Assembly (NCBI GenBank): GCA_963925895.1
Contig: CAWUVH010000003.1
Coordinates: 123,952-187,951, forward strand
Source of the DNA: Eutrophovita sp913057845
GTDB lineage: Bacteria; Pseudomonadota; Gammaproteobacteria; Burkholderiales; Eutrophovitaceae
Direction: 5' to 3'
DNA: 64,000 nucleotides
Shown here: positions 8,862 to 18,322 of the stretch, piece by piece
Layout of the letters: each line of letters opens with the position of its first letter
Numbering within the stretch: position 1 is the stretch's first letter
Notes under the pieces: generated by a model
Database searches by the model: none
Seen by the model: the letters and a program-made list of their open reading frames with translations, nothing else
Told to the model about the DNA's origin: nothing
Program-made: the position numbers and the translations under genes

Positions 8862-10271
8862 ATGTCACAAGCAACCGGAAGAATTGTGCAATGTATCGGA
8901 GCCGTCGTCGATATTGAATTCCCTCGAGAGGCGATGCCAAAAGTCTACGACGCGCTTAAATTGTCAGAAGAGGCGTCAGGCGGCCTTGTGGAGGACGGCC
9001 TGACTCTAGAGGTAGAGCAGCAGCTTGGCGATGGCGTTGTGCGATGTATTGCTCTAGGCTCAACGGACGGATTACGTCGAGGAATGAAAGTCAACGGAAC
9101 GGGCGCGCCGATCTCAGTGCCAGTAGGAGCGGGTACGCTTGGTCGTATCATGGACGTTTTGGGACGACCGATCGACGAGGCAGGCCCCATCGATTCGGAC
9201 GAGCTTCGCCCTATACATGCAGCAGCCCCTAAGTTTGCTGATTTATCACCGTCAGTTGACCTTCTCGAGACAGGCATTAAGGTTATTGATTTGATTTGCC
9301 CATTCGCTAAGGGCGGAAAAGTTGGTCTATTTGGTGGTGCGGGTGTGGGTAAGACCGTGAATATGATGGAGTTAATCAATAATATCGCGAAGGCGCACGA
9401 GGGATTATCCGTTTTTGCAGGCGTTGGAGAAAGAACCCGAGAGGGCAACGATTTCTACCATGAAATGAAAGAATCTAACGTTCTTGATAAAGTTGGCATG
9501 GTGTTCGGACAGATGAATGAGCCTCCAGGAAACCGACTGCGTGTTGCGTTGACGGGCCTGACGATGGCTGAAAAATTCCGAGATGAGGGCAAGGATATTT
9601 TGTTCTTCGTCGATAATATTTACCGTTATACGTTGGCTGGAACTGAAGTGTCCGCGCTGCTGGGCCGTATGCCTTCTGCTGTGGGTTATCAACCCACGCT
9701 TGCTGATGAGATGGGTAAATTACAAGAACGAATTGTTTCTACTAAGGTAGGTTCGATTACGTCGATTCAGGCTGTGTATGTGCCTGCTGATGATTTGACC
9801 GACCCCTCCCCTGCTACGACTTTTGGCCACTTGGATGCAACGGTTGTGTTGAGTCGAGATATTGCGTCACTTGGTATTTATCCTGCAGTGGATCCACTTG
9901 ATTCAACCTCTAGACAGGTTGACCCGAACGTGATTGGTGAGGAACATTACGCAACAACACGAGCGGTCCAAGTGACCCTTCAACGCTATAAAGAGTTGAG
10001 GGACATTATTGCCATTCTAGGTATGGATGAATTAGCGCCTGAGGATAAGCTCGCAGTGTCTCGCGCTCGTAAAATTCAGCGTTTCTTGTCTCAGCCGTTC
10101 CACGTCGCTGAGGTGTTCACGGGCTCACCAGGAAAATTCGTTTCTCTAAAAGATACGATACGTGGGTTTAAGATGATCGTTAGCGGTGAATGTGATGAGT
10201 TGCCAGAACAGGCTTTTTATATGGTCGGCGGCATCGAGGAGGCTTTTGAAAAAGCGAAGACACTAAAGTAG
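8862..10271 (+). CDS. atpD: F0F1 ATP synthase subunit beta
   Basis: Beta is the catalytic subunit. The P-loop GGAGVGKT is at 158-165 and the catalytic glutamate lies in GERTREGND (E190-R191). The DNIYRYTLAGTEVSALLGRM and PAVDPLDSTSRQ blocks are present. Length 469 is standard. The codon after VVLS-R in the family segment VVLSRDIASLGIY is Asp where Gln is common, a minor difference. atpC follows after 56 bases. Confidence 0.99.
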   Translation: MSQATGRIVQCIGAVVDIEFPREAMPKVYDALKLSEEASGGLVEDGLTLEVEQQLGDGVVRCIALGSTDGLRRGMKVNGTGAPISVPVGAGTLGRIMDVLGRPIDEAGPIDSDELRPIHAAAPKFADLSPSVDLLETGIKVIDLICPFAKGGKVGLFGGAGVGKTVNMMELINNIAKAHEGLSVFAGVGERTREGNDFYHEMKESNVLDKVGMVFGQMNEPPGNRLRVALTGLTMAEKFRDEGKDILFFVDNIYRYTLAGTEVSALLGRMPSAVGYQPTLADEMGKLQERIVSTKVGSITSIQAVYVPADDLTDPSPATTFGHLDATVVLSRDIASLGIYPAVDPLDSTSRQVDPNVIGEEHYATTRAVQVTLQRYKELRDIIAILGMDELAPEDKLAVSRARKIQRFLSQPFHVAEVFTGSPGKFVSLKDTIRGFKMIVSGECDELPEQAFYMVGGIEEAFEKAKTLK

Positions 10272-10327
10272 AGGGCTTACCCCACAAAATAAGTTTCTTT
10301 AGTTAAACGGAGTTCATTAGGATCATT

Positions 10328-10747
10328 ATGGCAAGCACCATTCAAGTCGAAGTTGTTAGTGCGGAAGAGTCAGTTTTCTCTGGGGAGGCAACTTTTGTCG
10401 TTGTGCCAGGAGAACTTGGTGATTTAGGCATTTATCCGAAACATACCCCGCTTATCACGCGCATTAAGGCTGGATCAGTTCGTATTCAATCTGCGGGATC
10501 TAATGAAGAAATAGCTATTTTTGTTGCAGGTGGAATTTTAGAGATCCAACCAGGATCTGTAACGGTATTGGCGGACACCGCTATTCGCAGCAATGACTTG
10601 GATGAGGCTCGAGCGCAGGAAGCGCAGAAGCGAGCAGAAGAAGCGCTTAGAGCTGCAACCGACAAGCAAGAAATCGCGACGGTCGAGGCAGAATTGGCCA
10701 TGTTGGGCGCTCAGCTTTCCGAAATTCGAAAGTTAAGAAAGAATTAA
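10328..10747 (+). CDS. atpC: F0F1 ATP synthase subunit epsilon
   Basis: Epsilon couples gamma rotation to the c-ring and inhibits ATP hydrolysis. The 139-residue protein has the N-terminal beta-sandwich (FVVVPGELGDLGIYPKHTPL, residues 23-42) and a C-terminal helical hairpin rich in Ala, Glu and Arg (about 88-139). It ends the operon and is followed by an intrinsic terminator at 10772-10797. Confidence 0.97.
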   Translation: MASTIQVEVVSAEESVFSGEATFVVVPGELGDLGIYPKHTPLITRIKAGSVRIQSAGSNEEIAIFVAGGILEIQPGSVTVLADTAIRSNDLDEARAQEAQKRAEEALRAATDKQEIATVEAELAMLGAQLSEIRKLRKN

Positions 10748-10771
10748 TCTCAACTAGTGTAAACAACGTCT

Positions 10772-10797
10772 AAAGGCAGCTTATGCTGCCTTTTTTT
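10772..10797 (+). terminator. intrinsic terminator of the atp operon
   Basis: AAAGGCAGC and GCTGCCTTT form a 9-bp stem with a 4-base loop (TTAT), followed by a run of T. It begins 24 bases after the atpC stop and separates the ATP synthase operon from the ABC transporter genes. Confidence 0.92.
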
Positions 10798-10850
10798 ATG
10801 TCTGTTAAGATAAGCCGATTAACTAACGCTTAAAATAGCTGAACCAAATC

Positions 10851-12011
10851 ATGTGTAAAGCCCAACGATTGTCGCGCTTTTGGATTTTGTCTTTCTTGTG
10901 TTTATTCTTCTCCGGTTGTGGTGAGGATTCTGAGACAGTAAAAATTACATTTATCGGTCCCTTGACCGGAGGCGTATCTGCCGGTGGATTGGGAGGCAGA
11001 AATTCTGCGGACTTGGCAATTAGCTTACGCAATCAAGCGCCCGATACAAAATATAAATATGAGCTTGTCTCGCTAGACGACGAATGTAAGCCAAACATAG
11101 GCGTTCAGGTGGCGACGAAAGCGGCGGCAAATAAGGATATCGTTGCAGGCGTAACACACTATTGCTCCGCGGTCGCTATGGGCACGGTCGACGTGTACCA
11201 CAAGTTTAATTTACCGGTCATCGTGTGGGGAGCTGTGCTGCCAGACATCACTTACGGTAACGATTATTTAGAAATTCATCGGGTAAATGGCACGATGATT
11301 AATCAAAATACGGTAGCGGCTGAGTTTATGAGGTCGCAAAACTTTTCCAAGTGGGCTGTCATTCATGACACCACGGATTATGGGAAAGGCCACTTTAAAT
11401 ATTTTCAAATTGCCTTAAGCAAAAGTGAAGGAACAATTTTAGGTACCTTCGGTGTGAACCCAGACCAACAGGATTTTACGGCGGAATTGACCAAGATTAA
11501 AGCGTTAAACCCCGAGGTGATATATTTCGGAGGATTAGCACCAACGGGCGTACGGATTCGAGCACAGATGGATAAGCTGGGTATGACGCAGGTGTTTCAA
11601 GGCACATCGGGAATCGTGTCGGATGCCTTTATAGATGGTGTAGGAGATCTGTCTGAGGGAGTGCTTGCATTTAGAGAGGGAGCGCCTACGGAAAAGTTAC
11701 CAGGCGGCAAAATGTTTATGGAGGCGTATGAAGCACGCAACTTCAATGAGCCAGCCGAAGCTTACGGCGCATTTGCATTTGCAGCTACAAACCTGATTAT
11801 TGATGTAATAGAACAGGTTGGTCCGGATCGAAGGTTAATACGCGATGAGTTAAATGCAACACAAGGGCATCAATCGATTGTTGGTCCTGTTACGTTTGAT
11901 GATCATGGACAGAACACGATTGCGGTAATCACCAAATATGTGGTTCAAGATGGTGAGTGGGTCGTGTGGGAAGACAGCGAGTATGCGTCAGGTAAGCGTT
12001 TTCTAAAGTAG
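10851..12011 (+). CDS. branched-chain-amino-acid-type ABC transporter substrate-binding lipoprotein
   Basis: This is a type I periplasmic-binding protein of the LivJ/LivK family. A lipoprotein signal ends in the lipobox LFFSGC with Cys23 as the predicted lipidation site, so the protein is probably anchored in the periplasm. KITFIGPLTGGVSAGG and the later FSKWAVIHDTTDYGKG are typical of the fold. It is the first of five genes in livKHMGF order. LivK-type proteins bind branched-chain amino acids, amides, urea or short acyl compounds; the ligand cannot be read from the sequence. The following M20 hydrolase and malonyl-CoA synthetase hint at an acyl-amide or carboxylate ligand (inference). Confidence 0.9.
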   Translation: MCKAQRLSRFWILSFLCLFFSGCGEDSETVKITFIGPLTGGVSAGGLGGRNSADLAISLRNQAPDTKYKYELVSLDDECKPNIGVQVATKAAANKDIVAGVTHYCSAVAMGTVDVYHKFNLPVIVWGAVLPDITYGNDYLEIHRVNGTMINQNTVAAEFMRSQNFSKWAVIHDTTDYGKGHFKYFQIALSKSEGTILGTFGVNPDQQDFTAELTKIKALNPEVIYFGGLAPTGVRIRAQMDKLGMTQVFQGTSGIVSDAFIDGVGDLSEGVLAFREGAPTEKLPGGKMFMEAYEARNFNEPAEAYGAFAFAATNLIIDVIEQVGPDRRLIRDELNATQGHQSIVGPVTFDDHGQNTIAVITKYVVQDGEWVVWEDSEYASGKRFLK

Positions 12012-12030
12012 CATTTGGTAATTTAGCGAA

Positions 12031-12945
12031 ATGGACCTAGGATTTATTGCGCAGTACTTCGTCAATGGACTGGTGCAGGGAATAACCTACGCGTTAGTGG
12101 CGGTTGGGTTTACTTTGTTCTTTGGTGTTCTTGACGTCATCAAGTTTTCCCATGGCGATGTGTTAATGCTAGGTGCATTTACTGCGCTCGCATTATTCTT
12201 AGGCTTGGATCAGCTGGCATCGCCAGCGTGGCTGTCGTTAATCATTATGTTGTGTATTGGGACCCTAGCTATGGGGTTACTCGGAGCATTGTTGTGTAAG
12301 TTTCTGGTTTTACCACTTAAGGAATCCCCCCCCCTAAACACATTGCTGATAACGCTAATGTTTGGATCGGTTATTAGAGAGTCTGTCCGTTTATTTTTCC
12401 CTAATGGTTCTAACCCTAAGCCGTTTCCGGCCTTATTACCGGAGGCCTCCATTAATTGGGGGAACCTAAATTTGCGTTTGGACAGCGTTATATTGATTTT
12501 TACCGGCGCGCTTGCCATTGTCGTGACCCATTTGATCATCCAAAAAACGCGTATTGGTTTGGCTATACGTGCAGTCGCACAGGATGAAGAAACCGCACGA
12601 CTGATGGGTATTGATTTTAAGAAGACCGTCTTAGCCACCTTTGCTCTTGGGTCAGGTCTTGCGGCGCTATCTGGAATCAGCACTGGTCTTTACTATCAGG
12701 AGATCAATTTTAGTATGGGCTTAATGTTGGGGGTTATAGGTTTTAGTGCGGCGGTGGTTGGCGGGTTGGGAAGTATCTATGGCGCAATTGTCGGCGGTTT
12801 GCTCTTTGCATTTCTGCAAACATTAGGCGCGATATGGTTTAGCGTACCGGCATACAAAGATGTATTTGCATTTGCGGTCATCATTATTCTGATGGCGTGG
12901 CGACCAACCGGGTTGTTGGCAGACCGCTCCGCGGAGCGCGTGTAA
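12031..12945 (+). CDS. ABC transporter permease, LivH family
   Basis: This is the first membrane permease of the branched-chain-type transporter. The 304 residues form about eight hydrophobic segments, with the family motif GITYALVAVGFTLFFGVLDVIKFSHG near the N-terminus and RAVAQDEETARLMGID in the cytoplasmic coupling loop. It starts 19 bases after the binding-protein gene. It should pair with the LivM-type protein downstream in the inner membrane. Confidence 0.92.
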   Translation: MDLGFIAQYFVNGLVQGITYALVAVGFTLFFGVLDVIKFSHGDVLMLGAFTALALFLGLDQLASPAWLSLIIMLCIGTLAMGLLGALLCKFLVLPLKESPPLNTLLITLMFGSVIRESVRLFFPNGSNPKPFPALLPEASINWGNLNLRLDSVILIFTGALAIVVTHLIIQKTRIGLAIRAVAQDEETARLMGIDFKKTVLATFALGSGLAALSGISTGLYYQEINFSMGLMLGVIGFSAAVVGGLGSIYGAIVGGLLFAFLQTLGAIWFSVPAYKDVFAFAVIIILMAWRPTGLLADRSAERV

Positions 12946-12950
12946 TTACG

Positions 12951-14102
12951 ATGTCCGATCTCAAAACGAAACTGGTGCTTTTATTAGGGGTGGCTTTAAG
13001 CGTTATCGTGCTTTATGGGTTTCTCTACCTTGAGCGCGAATGGGAGATTGGCGTGCTCCTCGTGATGGTGCCTTTAGGCGTGTATTTTTTGAAGCGGGCT
13101 AATGCGTTAACTTATTATCAACATGCTGCTCGTGAAATGCCGAGGTTTACGTGGATTAGCTTTGCTCTTGGTGTTGTGGTGTTAATCATGTTGTTGCGAC
13201 ATGAAGATTTTGCGTTATTGATGCTCACGACCGTCTTGCTCTATGCCACCGTCAGTTTAGGTTTAACCATTCAATTTGGATTTGCGGGCGTGGTGAATTT
13301 TGCGGCGATAGCATTTTTTGGCATTGGGGCTTATTCCATGGCCATCTTAAACCAACACTTTTTACATATTCCGGATTTGCTAATAATTTTCTTCAGTGGC
13401 GCCATATCGGCATTGCTCGGCGCTTTGCTGATCCTGCCAATACTCAGGACTCGTGGCCACTACGCAGCCCTGATCACTATAGCTTTCGGCATTCTTTTTC
13501 GCACATTTCTAGAGGTAAATGATGTACTCGGTGGCCCTCAAGGGCTTAGGGTTTCGGGCCTGGAGATATTTGGTTGGGATTTTGGTAATAGTTTTCCAAA
13601 CGAACTAGGTGGAGGGTCGTTCTACGTGGCGTACGCGATCGTGGCGCTTGTATTGCTTGCGACGGGTTACCTAATAACTCGGTTAATCGAGGCGTCCTGG
13701 TTAGGGTTAAACATGGATTCGGTTCGTTTAGATGAAGTAGCTTCGGCATCTTTTGGTATCAATGGCCCACGCTGGAAAATTACCGCTTTTATGCTCGGTA
13801 ATTGTTTTGCTGGATTTGCGGGCGCTGTATATGCCGCTATGTATGGGTTTATTGCGCCAGCGAGTTTCAATCTTTCTGATTCGTTATTGTTAGTGTCGAT
13901 CGTGCTTCTTGGTGGCATCGGCAATCCGGTGGCGGTGATTCCAGCGGCCTTTTTGATTGTGGTCTTACCTGAAAAATTTCAAGTGATACAAGAGTATCGA
14001 CTGTTGTTATTCGGAATTGTTGTTATCTTAATACTTCGTTTTAGGCCGAGTGGGTTAATGCCTCGAGGTCTCCGTCAATATTTTGCCGGGAGATTCGGAT
14101 GA
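12951..14102 (+). CDS. ABC transporter permease, LivM family
   Basis: This is the second permease of the transporter. From ATG 12951 (MSDLKTKLV) it has 383 residues; upstream in-frame starts would run into livH and are less likely. The core LTIQFGFAGVVNFAAIAFFGIGAY and GGIGNPVAVIPAA segments are typical of LivM. About 90 residues with extra hydrophobic segments precede the core. The stop overlaps the next ATG (ATGA), so translation with the ATPase gene is probably coupled. Confidence 0.9.
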   Translation: MSDLKTKLVLLLGVALSVIVLYGFLYLEREWEIGVLLVMVPLGVYFLKRANALTYYQHAAREMPRFTWISFALGVVVLIMLLRHEDFALLMLTTVLLYATVSLGLTIQFGFAGVVNFAAIAFFGIGAYSMAILNQHFLHIPDLLIIFFSGAISALLGALLILPILRTRGHYAALITIAFGILFRTFLEVNDVLGGPQGLRVSGLEIFGWDFGNSFPNELGGGSFYVAYAIVALVLLATGYLITRLIEASWLGLNMDSVRLDEVASASFGINGPRWKITAFMLGNCFAGFAGAVYAAMYGFIAPASFNLSDSLLLVSIVLLGGIGNPVAVIPAAFLIVVLPEKFQVIQEYRLLLFGIVVILILRFRPSGLMPRGLRQYFAGRFG

Positions 14103-14875
14103 GGCAGACCGTATTGCAAACGAAGGAGTTAACGGTAAGCTTTGGTGGCCTGAAGGCGCTCAATGGACTAGATTTCCAGTTATGTGAAGGAGAGTTTTTA
14201 GGTCTTATCGGCCCTAATGGCTCTGGTAAAACGACATTTTTTAATGCGTTAACGGGAATTTATAGACCTGCAGCAGGATCGGTGCTTTTACACGGCAACG
14301 ACATTACAGGAGCTCCACCAAATAAGATTTATGCATACGGCATAACGCGCACATTTCAACGCTTGAGGCTTGCAACGTCCTTATCGGTTCTTGATAACCT
14401 TATTATTGGTAATCAGAGAAATTTAAATTTAGGGCTTTGGTACAATATTTTTAATCGAAAGTATTTTAAGCAGCGACTACAAGAACAAATCCAGATAGCT
14501 GAGGAACTGTTGAGTCGGTTTAGCCGCGACCTCGCGGTGCATTTGTTTAAACCGGTGTCCTCACTGTCGATGATAGACCGTCGACGTGTTGAAGTATGCC
14601 GTGCTTTGATCAGTGAACCCAAGATTTTGCTGTTGGACGAGCCTTCTGCTGGGATGACACCCGATGAGACTCGAGCATTAATGGATGAGTTGCAACATTG
14701 GAGGGAGCAATACCCCGCTTTATCCATCATTTTGATTGAGCATGAAATGGAGTTGATTAATAAAGTTTCTGATCGATGCGTGGTTCTTAATTATGGAGAA
14801 AAAATTGCGGAGGGGCGGTACTCCGAGGTTTCAAAGGAGCCAGGCGTGCGAGCGGCATACTTAGGAGAGGACTGA
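14099..14875 (+). CDS. ABC transporter ATP-binding protein, LivG type, with altered signature motif
   Basis: This is a cytoplasmic ATPase of the branched-chain-type transporter. Walker A GPNGSGKT is at 38-45, the Q-loop at TRTFQRL (Q87), Walker B KILLLDEP at 175-182 and the H-loop in ILIEHEM. The C-loop, usually LSGGQ or LSYGQ, reads LSMIDRR at 156-162 and lacks the signature glycine, although the frame is clean. The partner LivF-type protein keeps an intact MSGGEQ, so the predicted dimer would have one canonical and one degenerate site. Length 258 is normal for LivG. Confidence 0.92.
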   Translation: MRQTVLQTKELTVSFGGLKALNGLDFQLCEGEFLGLIGPNGSGKTTFFNALTGIYRPAAGSVLLHGNDITGAPPNKIYAYGITRTFQRLRLATSLSVLDNLIIGNQRNLNLGLWYNIFNRKYFKQRLQEQIQIAEELLSRFSRDLAVHLFKPVSSLSMIDRRRVEVCRALISEPKILLLDEPSAGMTPDETRALMDELQHWREQYPALSIILIEHEMELINKVSDRCVVLNYGEKIAEGRYSEVSKEPGVRAAYLGED

Positions 14876-14879
14876 GCAG

Positions 14880-15593
14880 ATGTCGATGCTGACGATACAT
14901 AATTTAACCGCTGGGTATGACGCTGCAAATGTCGTGAGCGATGTGTCGCTTGAGGTTATAAAGGGGAAAATAACCTGTTTGCTCGGAGCAAATGGCGCTG
15001 GCAAAACAACTTTAATTCGATCGATATTAGGCTTGAATACAATCCGGTCAGGTCGCGTTTCATTTGACAGTGTGGATATTTCTTCATTTGCTACGCATGA
15101 TATAGCGAGCCGAGGTATTACGTGTGTGCCAGAGGGGAGGCGTGTCTTTGCGAAGATGACGGTTCGAGAGAACCTCCAAGCCGGGGCATTTTTAGAGCGA
15201 AATGCCGACGTGGTCGCGGAGCGTTTGTTGCAGGTATACGCCTTCTTTCCTAAACTTGAAGAACGATTCGATCAACTTGCCGGAACAATGTCGGGTGGCG
15301 AGCAAGCGATGTTGACTATCGGCAGGAGTCTGATGAGCAATCCATCACTCATGATTTTTGATGAGCCCTCGCTTGGTCTATCGCCGCTATTTGTTAAAGA
15401 GAATTTCCGTATTATTAAAAAGATCAACGAGAAAGGGATGACCGTGTTGTTGGTGGAGCAAAATGTTCGACAAACACTAGCAATTGCGCATTATGGCTAT
15501 GTCTTATCCCAGGGGAAAATTGTAGCAAGTGGATCTGTTGACGCACTGAAAGATAATTCAGAGTTGCGCGCAGCTTATTTTGGAAACGCTTAG
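14880..15593 (+). CDS. ABC transporter ATP-binding protein, LivF type
   Basis: This is the second ATPase of the transporter. Walker A GANGAGKT is at 36-43, the intact signature MSGGEQ at 137-142, Walker B LMIFDEP at 157-163, and the LivF-typical PEGRRVF at 84-90. Length 237 is usual. It begins 4 bases after the LivG-type gene. The next gene starts about 16 bases after its stop, so the M20 hydrolase is probably in the same transcript. Confidence 0.93.
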   Translation: MSMLTIHNLTAGYDAANVVSDVSLEVIKGKITCLLGANGAGKTTLIRSILGLNTIRSGRVSFDSVDISSFATHDIASRGITCVPEGRRVFAKMTVRENLQAGAFLERNADVVAERLLQVYAFFPKLEERFDQLAGTMSGGEQAMLTIGRSLMSNPSLMIFDEPSLGLSPLFVKENFRIIKKINEKGMTVLLVEQNVRQTLAIAHYGYVLSQGKIVASGSVDALKDNSELRAAYFGNA

Positions 15594-15609
15594 CGTTAAG
15601 GAGATCATA

Positions 15610-16731
15610 TTGACATCGGCAATAGAGTTAACCAAACATTTGGTTCGTATGAACACAATCAACCCACCGGGTGATGAGGAGGCATGCGCTAAATTTTTAG
15701 GTAACATTTTGGAGGACGCTGGATTTTCGGTGTTTTATTTTCCACTTGGGGAAAAGCGAGCAAGTTTGGTGGCTCGAATTGGTGGCAACAGCACCAAGAA
15801 GCCGTTGTGTATAACGGGACATATTGATACGGTTCCTTTGGGTTCGGCCGCTTGGACCAAGGATCCTTTTTGTGGTGAGACTGATGCGGGTAGGTTATTT
15901 GGTCGAGGAACGAGTGATATGAAGTGTGGCGTAGCTGCCTTTGTAACAGCGGCGCTTGAGCTATCAGATAAGCTGAGTGGAACGCCGGGGTTGGAATTAG
16001 TGATTACTGCTGGGGAAGAGCTTGGGTGCCAAGGTGCTTTTGATTTGGTTAGGCAACAGGGCGCGCTCGGACGAGCGGGAGCGGTTTTGGTAGGAGAGCC
16101 CACATCTAACTTTCCATATGTCGGGCATAAAGGAGCTTATTGGTTAACAGCAAAAACGAGAGGCATTACGGCTCATGGTTCTATGCCAGAGCTGGGACAA
16201 AATGCTGTTTATAAGGCGGCAAAGACAATAACCGCGCTTGAAAATTTTAAATTTTCAAATCCACCGCACGACATGATGGGACAGGCGACCCTCAACGTAG
16301 GGATGGTGCATGGAGGGCTAAACATTAATTCCGTGCCGGATGAAGCTGCCATCTCTATCGATATCCGCAGTGTGCCCACTTCAAAACATACGGACGTCAG
16401 AGAGCAACTACAAAAATGTATAGGACACGATGTTGAGCTCGAAACATTTATCGATCTAGAGAGCGTTTACTCTGAGCCGGATACGCCCTGGATACAAACC
16501 GTTTTTGATATTGTTCAGCCTTATTTAGGGTATCGACCAGAGGCTAAAGTTGCCACTTACTTCACAGATGCGGCAGCACTAACGCCGGCGTATGGATCGC
16601 CGCCGACTTTAATCTTGGGGCCAGGAGAGGCTAGCATGGCGCATCAAACAGATGAATATTGCGTGCTTGATCGCGTTGAAGCGTCCGTAGAAATGTACAA
16701 GGATATTATTACTAACTGGTGCGATATTTAG
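15610..16731 (+). CDS. M20-family metallopeptidase / deacylase (ArgE/DapE type)
   Basis: M20 enzymes are two-zinc amidohydrolases that cleave N-acyl amino acids, small peptides or carbamoyl compounds. Metal and catalytic motifs are present: GHIDTVP (70-76), GRGTSDMKCG (99-108) and TAGEELG (133-139). The chosen TTG at 15610 has AAGGAG 8 bases upstream; a TTG at 15580 overlaps livF but lacks such a site. The product has 373 residues. Family substrates vary (acetylornithine, succinyl-diaminopimelate, others) and cannot be told apart here. The location right after a complete ABC importer suggests that it processes the imported solute. Confidence 0.88.
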   Translation: MTSAIELTKHLVRMNTINPPGDEEACAKFLGNILEDAGFSVFYFPLGEKRASLVARIGGNSTKKPLCITGHIDTVPLGSAAWTKDPFCGETDAGRLFGRGTSDMKCGVAAFVTAALELSDKLSGTPGLELVITAGEELGCQGAFDLVRQQGALGRAGAVLVGEPTSNFPYVGHKGAYWLTAKTRGITAHGSMPELGQNAVYKAAKTITALENFKFSNPPHDMMGQATLNVGMVHGGLNINSVPDEAAISIDIRSVPTSKHTDVREQLQKCIGHDVELETFIDLESVYSEPDTPWIQTVFDIVQPYLGYRPEAKVATYFTDAAALTPAYGSPPTLILGPGEASMAHQTDEYCVLDRVEASVEMYKDIITNWCDI

Positions 16732-16786
16732 ATTGACAGTTTTTGTCCTCTCTAAAGTGTGCGTCTTCGCTTCTCAGACTTAGGGT

Positions 16787-18289
16787 ATGAATTTTTATTC
16801 GCTCATTGACGGCATCGTTAAATCAAAGCCAACGAATGTCGCTATAAAAAGTAGCGCCAAGCAGGTCATATCATATCGAGAACTAGATCAACAGGTCTCT
16901 CGATATGCGTTGGCTTTGGATGCGCTGGGAGTTTGTCCTGGTGACCGGATTATTGTGCAAGTCGACAAGAGTTTACCGAGCTTGTTTCTTTATTTGGCAT
17001 GTTTGAAAGCAGGATATGTTTTCGTGCCTTTAAACACGGCATACAAGTCAACAGAGTTGACGCACTTTATAGCAGATGCAGAGCCGAAGTTGTTCGTGAC
17101 ATCGAGTGATCGATATGACGAAGTTTCAGTGTTGGTGGCGGCGACCAAAGACTGCTCGGCAGTTATTTTGGTGGGAGAGTCGGATCTCGACCTCTTTGGA
17201 TTGGCTGCGGGGCAATCGTCAAGCAGCTCAGTTCGGATGGTAAAACCTGATGACGTTGCCGTCATTATTTATACGTCGGGAACCACGGGTCGCAGCAAGG
17301 GGGCGATGGTGACGCATCATAATTTGGTGTCGAACGTAAATGTGTTGACTAGCCTGTGGCGTTTTTCTGAACACGACACTTTACTTCATGCGCTACCAAT
17401 TTTTCATGTGCATGGTTTGTTTGTCGCCAATCATTGTGTGCTGAGCGTGGGCGCATCTATGTTGTGGCTCACCCGGTTTGATGTCGAAGAAATTATTGAA
17501 GCGATTCCACAATCAACAGTGATGATGGGCGTACCTACGTTTTACACCAGGCTACTCAGCGGCGATAAATTAACGGCTGATTTGTGTCGCAACATGCGTT
17601 TATTTATTTCTGGATCAGCGCCGATGTTGTCAGAGACGCACGACTTATTTGAGCAACGGACAGGGCATCGAATTTTAGAGCGTTATGGTATGTCCGAAGC
17701 TGGAATGATTACCAGCAACTCTTATGACGGAGTGCGCAAGGTCGGCACTGTGGGCTTACCACTACCTGGTGTTTCTGTACGCATAGTTGACGATGCTGAT
17801 TTGAGCGTCTCTCAAGGAACAACAGGGCACATACAAATTAAAGGCCCTAACGTGTTTCTCGGCTATCGGAATATGCCAGAAAAAACGCAAGAGGAGTTCA
17901 CCGATGACGGGTGGTTTCGTACAGGTGATCTTGGGGTATTAGATGGAGATAATTATTTGACGATTGTGGGCCGATCGAAGGACCTTATTATTACCGGTGG
18001 GTATAACGTTTATCCAAAAGAAATAGAACTTATTTTAGATGATGAGCCAGGCGTTTTTGAGTCAGCCGTATTCGGGGTGAAACATCCGGATTTTGGTGAG
18101 GCCGTCACAGCAGTCGTTGTGCCTAAACCAAATGCTGGATTAGATCCCGAGAGTTTAATTGAGGCCCTTAAAATAAAGCTCGCGAGCTATAAGGTGCCCA
18201 AAGCCATTCGCGTCGTGACTCAGTTGCCGAGAAACGCAATGGGGAAAGTTCAAAAGTCGTTATTAAGAGACGCGTACAAAAGTGACTAG
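16787..18289 (+). CDS. matB: malonyl-CoA synthetase (MatB-like acyl-CoA ligase)
   Basis: This ANL-superfamily ligase joins an acid to CoA with ATP. The P-loop IYTSGTTGRSKG is at 161-172, ERYGMSEAG at 298-306, GRSKDLIITGGYNVYPKE in the hinge, and the catalytic lysine in GKVQK at K487. The FLYLACLKAGYVFVPLNTAY stretch, HALPIFHVHGLF and TSNSYDG are close to malonyl-CoA synthetases as I remember them, so malonate (or methylmalonate) is the best substrate guess. The 500-residue length fits. A TTGACA lies at 16733 but no good -10 follows. It may be read with the upstream transporter genes. Confidence 0.82.
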   Translation: MNFYSLIDGIVKSKPTNVAIKSSAKQVISYRELDQQVSRYALALDALGVCPGDRIIVQVDKSLPSLFLYLACLKAGYVFVPLNTAYKSTELTHFIADAEPKLFVTSSDRYDEVSVLVAATKDCSAVILVGESDLDLFGLAAGQSSSSSVRMVKPDDVAVIIYTSGTTGRSKGAMVTHHNLVSNVNVLTSLWRFSEHDTLLHALPIFHVHGLFVANHCVLSVGASMLWLTRFDVEEIIEAIPQSTVMMGVPTFYTRLLSGDKLTADLCRNMRLFISGSAPMLSETHDLFEQRTGHRILERYGMSEAGMITSNSYDGVRKVGTVGLPLPGVSVRIVDDADLSVSQGTTGHIQIKGPNVFLGYRNMPEKTQEEFTDDGWFRTGDLGVLDGDNYLTIVGRSKDLIITGGYNVYPKEIELILDDEPGVFESAVFGVKHPDFGEAVTAVVVPKPNAGLDPESLIEALKIKLASYKVPKAIRVVTQLPRNAMGKVQKSLLRDAYKSD

Positions 18290-18322
18290 AGGTCAGGTCA
18301 TCATTTCAGAGTTCTGCCCAGA

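Noticed and set aside
8945..9448. 167-codon open frame antisense to atpD
   Set aside because: It lies inside a clearly real gene, has no family motif, and its composition (Pro, Ser, Thr-rich) is typical of an antisense shadow.
16733..16761. TTGACA before matB as a promoter
   Set aside because: The -35 is perfect but no -10-like hexamer lies 16-18 bp downstream.
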